Origin: Saprospiraceae bacterium
Lineage (GTDB): Bacteria > Bacteroidota > Bacteroidia > Chitinophagales > Saprospiraceae
Assembly: GCA_026989035.1 (NCBI GenBank)
Contig: JALSKB010000002.1
Coordinates: forward strand, 1 to 35,852
Reading direction: 5' to 3'
Length of the DNA stretch: 35,852 nt
Below are positions 25,038-31,788 of the stretch, in pieces. The notes under the pieces were generated by a model. It was not told where the DNA came from and did not search any database. It was given only the letters and a program-made list of their open reading frames with translations. The position numbers were made by a program, and so were the translations under genes. How positions within the stretch are numbered: the stretch's first letter is position 1; every line of letters begins with the position of its first letter.

Positions 25038-25050
25038 GCCTTTCGGCAAA
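25038..25050 (-). repeat. Dispersed 13-mer, GCC-GAAA-GGC form, in the asnS leader
   Basis: GCCTTTCGGCAAA, 14 bp upstream of the asnS ATG and downstream of the likely promoter, so it would be transcribed in the 5' UTR. Confidence 0.85.
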
Positions 25051-25078
25051 TGGAGATTATCCTTTGCTATAAACGCAG

Positions 25079-25086
25079 CAAAGGTA
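25079..25086 (-). promoter_or_regulatory. Possible -7 box TACCTTTG for asnS
   Basis: TACCTTTG on the minus strand, 55 bp upstream of the ATG; the flanking CAAAGGTACAGG matches the peroxiredoxin promoter base for base. No clear -33 element. Confidence 0.45.
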
Positions 25087-25141
25087 CAGGCTTTTTTTGT
25101 TCTTCTACATCATAGAAGCACTTTTCAGGCGTTGTTCAAAC

Positions 25142-26038
25142 ATGAGACCACAGCACTTATATCGCCTGGCAGCGCTCAGCGTTTTGCTCGGCCGGGCTTA
25201 TCAACATTTGTTTTGGGATGCTCCTTTCAGAGCCCTGCTTTGGGATGAAGCCCGCATGCGGCCTTTGGTCGAAGCGCTGTTCGGCTATTCCTGGAGGGAC
25301 TGGGTCAGTAGCCCCTCGGCTCATGCCGTCATACAGAACCTCATCACCGGCATGGGCGGCTTTTATCTCCTGGCCGCGCTGATCGTCTTATTTGCCGAAA
25401 GGCTACCCAAAAAAGTCGTACAAAGCACCCTTTTGCTGGCAACGGGCTTGCTCACTTTGCTGGCGCTGATGTATTGGAAAGAAAAATTTTTCCATCTCGG
25501 GCAATTGTTTGAATACAGCTTGCAGATAGCTGCCTTACCTCTTTTTCTGCTTTCGCAAAACGGAGGATTACCCGCTCTTCGTAGTCGAACTCTCCTCATC
25601 AAGGCAGCCATCGCCCTCACCTTCATCTGCCATGGCCTTTACGCCATAGGCGTTTATCCTCGCCCGGGTGATTTCGTTACCATGTTGATGCAGGGGCTGT
25701 GGCTGAACGAAGGGCAGGCTATCACGGCTTTGAAGACTGCCGGCCTGCTCGATTTCACCGCCGCTCTTTTGCTCTTTACACCCGAAGGGGTAAGCCTGTT
25801 CAAGCGAAACAGCCCTTGGGCGCATCGCCTTTTTAGGGCAGCTCTCTGGTACTGCATCATCTGGGGTTTACTCACAGCCCTAGCCAGGGTTTGGTCCCAT
25901 TTCTATCTGCCTTTCTGGCTGGAGAGCCTGCACCAATGGGCTTGGCAAACCATCGTACGCCTCCCCCATTTTTTTATTCCCCTGGCACTGCTGTTGCAAC
26001 AAGCCCCAAAAGAGGCAGCACAGACCTTGAGGCTTTAA
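25142..26038 (+). CDS. Polytopic membrane protein with DoxX-like segments
   Basis: 298 residues, about eight hydrophobic segments and no signal peptide. Two stretches look alike: GRAYQHLFWDAPFRALLW...GFYLLAALIVLF in the first half and CHGLYAIGVYPRPGDFVTMLMQGL...GLLDFTAALLLF in the second. The latter resembles DoxX-like membrane proteins, so an internal duplication is possible. The ATG at 25142 follows a GC-rich start region; the frame opens at 25097. Function unknown. It is divergent from asnS (118 bp). Confidence 0.6.
   Translation: MRPQHLYRLAALSVLLGRAYQHLFWDAPFRALLWDEARMRPLVEALFGYSWRDWVSSPSAHAVIQNLITGMGGFYLLAALIVLFAERLPKKVVQSTLLLATGLLTLLALMYWKEKFFHLGQLFEYSLQIAALPLFLLSQNGGLPALRSRTLLIKAAIALTFICHGLYAIGVYPRPGDFVTMLMQGLWLNEGQAITALKTAGLLDFTAALLLFTPEGVSLFKRNSPWAHRLFRAALWYCIIWGLLTALARVWSHFYLPFWLESLHQWAWQTIVRLPHFFIPLALLLQQAPKEAAQTLRL
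25391..25403 (+). repeat. Dispersed 13-mer, GCC-GAAA-GGC form
   Basis: TTTGCCGAAAGGC in the DoxX-like gene, read Phe-Ala-Glu-Arg, the same frame as in pssA although the proteins are unrelated. Confidence 0.85.
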
Positions 26039-26137
26039 ATCCGGCAAGCGCCAAAAGGCTTATCTCTACAAAACAGCTTAGGCGTAAAAATGCGTAGATT
26101 TGGCTTGATTCGGACCCTTGCACTACGGGTTTCGGCT

Positions 26138-26145
26138 TATCTTTG
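26138..26145 (+). promoter_or_regulatory. -7 box TATCTTTG for the thiolase gene
   Basis: TATCTTTG ends five bases before the ATG at 26151. No TTTG at the -33 distance. Predicts a leaderless transcript. Confidence 0.55.
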
Positions 26146-26150
26146 CCGGC

Positions 26151-27365
26151 ATGAAACAAGCATACATCGTTTCCGGGCTGCGGACACCCATAGGAAAATT
26201 CCGCGGCAGCCTTTCACCCGTGCGAACCGATGACCTGGCAGCGCTGGTACTGAAAGCTCTGGTAGAAAGACACCCCCAAATCCCGCCTGATGCCTATGAA
26301 GACGTCTTCATGGGGTGCGCCAATCAGGCTGGCGAAGACAACCGCAACGTGGCGCGCATGGCCTTGCTGCTGGCCGGTTTGCCCTGGAAAGTAGCCGGAG
26401 AAACCATCAACAGGTTGTGCGCCTCAGGCATGTCGGCCGTCATACACGCCCGCCGCGCCATCGCCTGTGAAGAAGGCGAGCTTTTCCTCGCAGGTGGTGT
26501 GGAGCATATGACGCGAGGCCCCTGGGTCATATCCAAAGCCTCCCAGGCCTTTGGTCGCGATAGTCAGATGTTCGACTCCAGTTTCGGCTGGCGATTTGTC
26601 AATCCCAAAATGGAAGCACTCTACGGTACACACAGCATGGGGCAAACGGCCGAACATTTGGCGGAAGCCATGAACATCTCGCGCAAAGACCAGGACCTCT
26701 TTGCCTGGCGCTCCCAGCAAAAAGCTGCTGCAGCTCAAAAAAACGGCCGCCTGGCTGAAGAAATCGTACCCGTAGAAATCCCTCGTCGCAAAGCCGATCC
26801 GCTGATTTTCTCCGAAGATGAATTCATCAAGCCCGATACCACGCCCGAAGTACTTGCGCGCTTGCGCACGGCTTTCAAATCCGCCGAAGAGGGCGGCACT
26901 GTAACAGCGGGCAATGCCTCCGGCCTCAACGATGGAGCGGCAGCCCTGCTCATTGCTTCGGAAAAAGCCGTAAAACAATACGAACTCAAACCCCTGGCTC
27001 GCATCGTTTCTTCCGGCGTAGCCGGCGTAGAACCCCGCATCATGGGAATAGGCCCTGTCTATGCTTCTGAAAAAGCCCTGCAAAGGGCCGGCCTCCAGCT
27101 CCAGGACATGGACATCATCGAACTGAACGAAGCCTTTGCCGCCCAGTCTTTGGCTTGCACCCGCAGCTGGAACATCCCCGACGACGACCCCCGTCTCAAC
27201 CCCAACGGAGGGGCTATTGCTCTGGGGCATCCGCTCGGCATGTCCGGGGCCAGAATCCTGCTCACTGCCGCCATGGAGCTTCAAAAGCGGCAAGCCCGAT
27301 ACGCCCTGGTAAGCATGTGTGTAGGTGTGGGTCAAGGCTGTGCCGTCATACTCGAAAAAGCCTGA
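26151..27365 (+). CDS. Thiolase (acetyl-CoA C-acyltransferase, PcaF/PaaJ-like)
   Basis: 404 residues, a full-length thiolase. Nucleophile C90 in NRLCASGM, H360 in [14 protein letters not shown] and the second cysteine C390 in SMCVGVGQG are all present, so it should be active. The start [21 protein letters not shown] and the [17 protein letters not shown] segment resemble beta-ketoadipyl-CoA thiolases (PcaF/PaaJ) as well as FadA-type enzymes. These cleave 3-oxoacyl-CoA with CoA to acetyl-CoA plus a shortened acyl-CoA. The next gene, 3 bp downstream, is paaY-like, favouring the PaaJ role. A motif with one mismatch (ATTTGGCGGAAGCC) is at 26656-26669. A 456-codon antisense frame overlaps it and is judged spurious. 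Confidence 0.9.
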   Translation: MKQAYIVSGLRTPIGKFRGSLSPVRTDDLAALVLKALVERHPQIPPDAYEDVFMGCANQAGEDNRNVARMALLLAGLPWKVAGETINRLCASGMSAVIHARRAIACEEGELFLAGGVEHMTRGPWVISKASQAFGRDSQMFDSSFGWRFVNPKMEALYGTHSMGQTAEHLAEAMNISRKDQDLFAWRSQQKAAAAQKNGRLAEEIVPVEIPRRKADPLIFSEDEFIKPDTTPEVLARLRTAFKSAEEGGTVTAGNASGLNDGAAALLIASEKAVKQYELKPLARIVSSGVAGVEPRIMGIGPVYASEKALQRAGLQLQDMDIIELNEAFAAQSLACTRSWNIPDDDPRLNPNGGAIALGHPLGMSGARILLTAAMELQKRQARYALVSMCVGVGQGCAVILEKA

Positions 27366-27368
27366 AAC

Positions 27369-27989
27369 ATGATTTATTCCTTTAAAGGCATAAAACCCGT
27401 CATCCACCCCTCGGCCTTCGTACATCCGCAAGCCACCATCATCGGAGATATCCTCATTGGCAAAGATGTTTACATAGCTGCAGGTGCCGTGTTGCGCGGA
27501 GATTGGGGACGCATTAGCGTAGCCGACGGATGCAACATCCAGGACAATTGCGTCGTACACGTCTTCCCCGGCAAGGATACCACCTTCGGAGAAAACGCCC
27601 ACATAGGGCATGCTGCCATTGTCCACGGTGCACAAATCGGCCGAGACACCCTCATAGGTATGGCAGCCGTCATCCTCGACAACGCCGTCATAGGAGACGG
27701 AAGCATCATCGGTGCAGGCAGCGTCGTTAAAACAGCAGAATGCATCCCGCCGCGCAGCCTGGTCGTCGGCAATCCGGCCCGCATTGTAAAACAAGTATCA
27801 GACAAAATGCTGGCCTGGAAGACCAAAGGCACTGAGCTCTATCAACAATTGGCTCGGGAATCTCACACAGTTCTCGAAGTTTGTGAGCCACTCAGAGAAA
27901 TGCCCCGGGACAGGCCGAGTAGTGAAGAGCTTTATGCAGGGCTATACGAAATCTGGAAAGCCATAGACAAACAGCCCAAAGACAAATAA
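27369..27989 (+). CDS. paaY: PaaY-like gamma-carbonic-anhydrase-fold thioesterase
   Basis: 206 residues. Left-handed beta-helix with the zinc histidines at H64 (VVHVFPG), H81 and H86 (NAHIGHAAIVHG). SAFVHPQATIIGD, RGDWGRISVADGCNIQDNCVVH, FPGKDTTFGENAHIGH and a C-terminal helical extension are characteristic of PaaY/CaiE, longer than plain gamma carbonic anhydrases such as the one at 771-1289. PaaY removes dead-end CoA esters formed in phenylacetate breakdown. Its place 3 bp after the thiolase supports an aromatic-CoA link. The other paa genes are not in the window. It converges with the DUF58 gene, 3 bp between stops. Confidence 0.85.
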   Translation: MIYSFKGIKPVIHPSAFVHPQATIIGDILIGKDVYIAAGAVLRGDWGRISVADGCNIQDNCVVHVFPGKDTTFGENAHIGHAAIVHGAQIGRDTLIGMAAVILDNAVIGDGSIIGAGSVVKTAECIPPRSLVVGNPARIVKQVSDKMLAWKTKGTELYQQLARESHTVLEVCEPLREMPRDRPSSEELYAGLYEIWKAIDKQPKDK

Positions 27990-27992
27990 CCC

Positions 27993-29333
27993 TTAAATCA
28001 ATCCGCGAGCCTTCAACTCCAGATACTTGTTAATCACGCCCACACTCAAGTCTGCAGGTTTAACGAGCAAAGCCTGAATGCCGTAATTTTGCAATTTTTG
28101 CACCATTTCGTACTTGCTGTGGATGAGATGTTGAGCATGAGTTCTCGTATAAATACCCTCCACGTCTTCCACTGCTTGCATGGCTAAGGCTTCCACTTCT
28201 GTGTTTTCAAAAAAGACCACCAACAACAAGTGTCTCAGATTGATGCGTCGCAAAAGAGGCAAAGCCCTGTCCAAGGCGTGATGGCTCTCAAAATTAGTGA
28301 ACAAGATGAGCAAGCTGCGATGCTTGACGAACATACGAGTCGCCTGATACAAAAGCTCAAAATCACTCTCCACCAATCGATGGTGCTGATCGTACAAAGC
28401 TTCTAAAACAGCAGACAGTTGGCTTGGCTTTTTGTCTGCCATCAACACATCTCCCAATTTGTCTGAAAAGGTAATCAGGCCGGCTTTGTCGTGCTTGAGA
28501 AGTACGATGTTTAAAAGGGCCAGAGAAGCATTGATGGCATAATCCAACAAGGTCAAGCCCTCAAAAGGCATGTGCATAATACGCCCCTTGTCCAAGACGC
28601 AGTAAATGTTCTGTGAACGCTCTTCCTGATAGTGATTGACCATTAGGCGATGGCGCCGGCCGGTAGCCTTCCAGTTGATGTGCCGGTAATCATCGCCTTT
28701 GACGTATTCCTTGATTTGGTCGAATTCATAGCTGTGACCTATACGTCGTACCTTTCGAATACCTGCACGATCACCCACGCGATCAAAAGCCAAAAAGGCA
28801 TAGCGCTTCATCTGGATGATTGACGGATAAACCGGCAAGACTTCTTCTTCCGCCAGGCTAAACTTTCGCTGCAGCAAGCCCAGAGAGCTGCTGAGATACG
28901 CGTGCAAAGCTCCAAAGACATATTCCCCGCGTTGAACAGGGCGCAACTTGTAGCTCAGTCGTTGCTTTTCGCCTTTTTGCAAACGCGTTTTTAAAAAAAA
29001 GTCTCGCTTTTGAAATTGTATCGGCAATTCATCAATCAAAGAAACATATACGGGAAAAGAAAGCAGATTTTCAATCTCGATGTCAACTTTATTGAAATCG
29101 CTAAGTGAAAAGAGCTTGGGCAAATGACGCTTTAAATACAAGGGTTTCTTCTTCTTATACAACAGAAGGCCGTCTGCCAGTAAAAACGCAAGCAAAATAA
29201 TCAGCAGGGATTGAGCCAGCGCAAAACACCAGGGAACAAAAAAACCACAAACAAAGAGCAACACCAAGCCTCCCAACAAGAAAAACAATCTTTTCCCCAA
29301 ATACAAACTATGCCAGAAATCTTTCAAACTCAT
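27993..29333 (-). CDS. DUF58-domain protein
   Basis: 446 residues. Two N-terminal membrane helices (RLFFLLGGLVLLFVCGFFVP and LIILLAFLLADGLLL), then a beta-rich segment and the DUF58 signature VRRIGHSYEFDQIKEYVKGDDYRHINWKATGRR. The remainder is VWA-like (CVLDKGRIM, LITFSDKLGDVL, LLILFTNFESH). DUF58 proteins are partners of MoxR ATPases. The ATG at 29333 shares its A with the TGA of the MoxR gene (TGATG), so translation is coupled. Last gene of the operon starting at 34420. Confidence 0.9.
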   Translation of the reverse strand: MSLKDFWHSLYLGKRLFFLLGGLVLLFVCGFFVPWCFALAQSLLIILLAFLLADGLLLYKKKKPLYLKRHLPKLFSLSDFNKVDIEIENLLSFPVYVSLIDELPIQFQKRDFFLKTRLQKGEKQRLSYKLRPVQRGEYVFGALHAYLSSSLGLLQRKFSLAEEEVLPVYPSIIQMKRYAFLAFDRVGDRAGIRKVRRIGHSYEFDQIKEYVKGDDYRHINWKATGRRHRLMVNHYQEERSQNIYCVLDKGRIMHMPFEGLTLLDYAINASLALLNIVLLKHDKAGLITFSDKLGDVLMADKKPSQLSAVLEALYDQHHRLVESDFELLYQATRMFVKHRSLLILFTNFESHHALDRALPLLRRINLRHLLLVVFFENTEVEALAMQAVEDVEGIYTRTHAQHLIHSKYEMVQKLQNYGIQALLVKPADLSVGVINKYLELKARGLI

Positions 29334-30391
29334 CAACGCGGCACTTCAATCTGTTCTAAAATTTCAGTAACGACATGCTTCACTTCCAAACCTTCCATTT
29401 CCCTTTCGGGAGTCAAAATCAACCTATGGCGCAAAACGGGAAAGGTTACGGCTCGAATGTCATCAGGCGTAACAAAATCACGCCCTTGTAAAGCAGCTAT
29501 GGCCTTAGCCCCTTTCATGATGCTTAAAGACGCACGAGGTGATGCTCCCAGGAAAAGATCGGGATGTTCTCGCGTTTTATGTACGACTTCTGCAATATAG
29601 CCCAGCAGATCGGAGCGAACATAAATCTTTTCTATCAACTGCCTGAATTTTAAAATCTCTTCTTCACTCAACACAGCCTCCACATCATCTTCCACTCGTT
29701 GATCGAAATCTTGGGCGAAGCGCTCCAGAATGGCTCGTTCGTCATCCAAACCCGGATAATCCGCTTTGAGTAAAAAGAAGAAACGATCGAGCTGAGCCTC
29801 CGGCAAGCGGTAAGTACCTTCTTGTTCAATGGGGTTTTGCGTAGCCACCACAAAAAACAGATCACCCAAGGCATAGGTAGTCCCGTCTATGGTAGCTTGA
29901 TGCTCTTCCATCACCTCAAACAAAGCCGATTGGGTCTTAGCCGGCGCGCGGTTGATCTCATCTACCAACACAATTTGCGCAAATACGGGGCCGGCGACAA
30001 AAGAAAAATCGTTTTCTTTCATGTTGTACACCGTGGTACCCAACACATCACTGGGCATGAGATCGGGAGTAAACTGCAGGCGAGAAAATTTCAGCTTGAG
30101 GGTTTTGGCCAGCATGCGAGCCAACAGCGTTTTCGCTATACCCGGCACACCTTCGATTAACACATGGCCTCCGGCAAAAAGTGCTATCAACAACTCGTCG
30201 ATAAGCTCTGCCTGCCCGACAATGACTTTTCGCAATTCTGCTCTAACTTTTTCCACAGAACTTTGTAAAGGCTGCAAATCAAGCCTGGCGATATGAGCAG
30301 CTGCCTCGGGTTCATAGGGAGAGGCTACCGGAGATTCCACTTCTCGAGGAACCTGCTGCTCTTCGGGGTTTAGGTTTAGTTCTTCCGACAT
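29333..30391 (-). CDS. MoxR-family AAA+ ATPase
   Basis: 352 residues. Walker A GVPGIAKT (81-88), Walker B VLVDEIN (141-147, D144/E145), sensor region FVVATQNPIEQEGTYRLPEAQLDRF and the C-terminal lid (FLGASPRASLSIMKGAKAIAAL). MoxR ATPases act as chaperones for assembly or metal insertion into VWA-domain partners. The first ~40 residues are acidic and Pro-rich, likely disordered. It is one base from the DUF58 ATG downstream and 2 bp after the DUF4350 stop upstream. Confidence 0.95.
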   Translation of the reverse strand: MSEELNLNPEEQQVPREVESPVASPYEPEAAAHIARLDLQPLQSSVEKVRAELRKVIVGQAELIDELLIALFAGGHVLIEGVPGIAKTLLARMLAKTLKLKFSRLQFTPDLMPSDVLGTTVYNMKENDFSFVAGPVFAQIVLVDEINRAPAKTQSALFEVMEEHQATIDGTTYALGDLFFVVATQNPIEQEGTYRLPEAQLDRFFFLLKADYPGLDDERAILERFAQDFDQRVEDDVEAVLSEEEILKFRQLIEKIYVRSDLLGYIAEVVHKTREHPDLFLGASPRASLSIMKGAKAIAALQGRDFVTPDDIRAVTFPVLRHRLILTPEREMEGLEVKHVVTEILEQIEVPR

Positions 30392-30393
30392 AT

Positions 30394-31788
30394 TTAAGAT
30401 GGTTTTGAGTTTGAAACTTTCTTCCTGTCCTGTTCGTAAAAAGCACTCAACAACTTGTGCAAGCTAATCAAAACAGGTTCTTCAAAGCGAGAAGAGCGCT
30501 CTACGTTTTTTTTCAACAAAAAAATCTTTTCAATTAACTCTTGAGACACACCACTCCGGCGGGCCAGTGCTGAAGCTTGCTTTGAAGAAAGCTCACCGTG
30601 TAAAGATAAGGCATAATGCCTATGCACATAGCCTACCCACAGCCGCAACATTTCCAGCCCCAACTTTCTATGATTCCCCTTCAAAAAAGTCAATTGCCCG
30701 ATCAAAGCAACATATTCCATGGAGGTGTTTTTCGGCTGCACCAAAACGGGAACAATCCGCTGACGACGCTTCCCCATAAACAAGACAAACAACAAACCCG
30801 AACTCAACAACAAATACCAAGCCCAAGCCAAAGAAGGCTGAGAAAGTACGTATTTCAAAGGAGTTTGAGACAGCGTAGGATACACATCATCAATATCGTC
30901 AAAGGCAAAAGTAGGCCTACTGTCCCAATAGATGTGGCCTTTCGGCAAATGTGCAAAAACCGCAGAGGCATAGGCAAAACCTTCCTCCTCCAACAAGCTG
31001 TAATTGGTGAAAGCCAAGGGCGTGGAATGCAGGTAAATCTTCCCTTTGCCGAAAGGCAAATAGAAAAAATTTACGCCTAAGGGTTCTTCTTCACCCTCCT
31101 CATTTTCATAGACATAATCCCCTATGCGAATTCGGCCCAAAGCTCTTAGCGCTATTTCTTCATCAGGACAAGCAGACCAACACGGACACAGAAGTTCTTC
31201 TCCCAACTCATGCCAATTGAATAACCCTACTTCGTAATCAGATCTAAAAAGCAAAGTATGAGAAAGAATTGTGGAATCCAGGGTGAGTTCAAGAACGGCG
31301 AGAGAGTCCCTGTAAAAATCGTAAAAAAACTCATCGTAAAAATCTTCCTGTAAAACAGGGTATTCTTCTCCGTTTTCATATTGAATGAACCAAGAGCCAT
31401 CATGCTTTCGCCAACACATCCGATAAAGCAAAGAAACGGGTAATCCTTCCGATGCTATAAAAGCCACATGCCCCTCTTCCACAAAATCCAGCAAGCGCTC
31501 ATTCTCCACCGAATCGTAATTCATCTGCACTCCAATAAAGACAAAAGCAGAAGAGTCATCTCTTTCGTCAAAGGTGAGGCTATCTTCCAAAACCGTGAAA
31601 TCCCTTGAAGAATTTTTCAGTAAATCATAGATGAAATACAAAGCATAAGGGTCTTTACTTTCGACTTGATAATTGGGATACCACCAGGAGTAACGGGCAC
31701 CAAATTTCTTGGGTAAAACCAGAAACACAACAAACAGGGCTGCTCCTGCGACCAACAATCCTATACTCTTTCTTGTCTTATCACTCAT
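30394..31788 (-). CDS. DUF4350-domain membrane protein
   Basis: 464 residues. An N-terminal helix (SIGLLVAGAALFVVFLVLP), then GARYSWWYPNYQVESKDPYALYFIYDLLKNSSRDFTVLE as in DUF4350 proteins, a Rossmann-like extracellular or periplasmic part (FVFIGVQMNYD, VAFIASEGLP, GKIYLHSTPLAFTNYSLL), a second helix (AWAWYLLLSSGLLFVLFMGKRR) and a cytoplasmic tail. The family fits the MoxR cluster; its activity is unknown. It overlaps the end of the SpoIIM/DUF4129 ORF by eight bases, and two copies of the dispersed motif lie within it. Confidence 0.8.
   Translation of the reverse strand: MSDKTRKSIGLLVAGAALFVVFLVLPKKFGARYSWWYPNYQVESKDPYALYFIYDLLKNSSRDFTVLEDSLTFDERDDSSAFVFIGVQMNYDSVENERLLDFVEEGHVAFIASEGLPVSLLYRMCWRKHDGSWFIQYENGEEYPVLQEDFYDEFFYDFYRDSLAVLELTLDSTILSHTLLFRSDYEVGLFNWHELGEELLCPCWSACPDEEIALRALGRIRIGDYVYENEEGEEEPLGVNFFYLPFGKGKIYLHSTPLAFTNYSLLEEEGFAYASAVFAHLPKGHIYWDSRPTFAFDDIDDVYPTLSQTPLKYVLSQPSLAWAWYLLLSSGLLFVLFMGKRRQRIVPVLVQPKNTSMEYVALIGQLTFLKGNHRKLGLEMLRLWVGYVHRHYALSLHGELSSKQASALARRSGVSQELIEKIFLLKKNVERSSRFEEPVLISLHKLLSAFYEQDRKKVSNSKPS
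30937..30949 (-). repeat. Dispersed 13-mer, GCC-GAAA-GGC form
   Basis: GCCTTTCGGCAAA in the DUF4350 gene, read Leu-Pro-Lys-Gly. Confidence 0.85.
31045..31061 (+). repeat. Dispersed 13-mer, extended palindrome
   Basis: TTTGCCGAAAGGCAAAT in the DUF4350 gene, 95 bp from the copy at 30937; read Pro-Phe-Gly-Lys on the coding strand, a different frame from its neighbour. Confidence 0.85.

Noticed and set aside
26424-27794. A 456-codon minus-strand frame antisense to the thiolase and paaY genes
   Set aside because: The plus-strand thiolase has all catalytic residues and family motifs. The antisense product is low in recognisable motifs, rich in Asp/Gly/Ala/Tyr as expected from reading the GC-rich complement, and has no start context.
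30937-31061. The dispersed 13-mer as a protein-level repeat
   Set aside because: Neighbouring copies in the same gene are read in different frames (LPKG and PFGK), and unrelated proteins carry it, so it is not a peptide motif.
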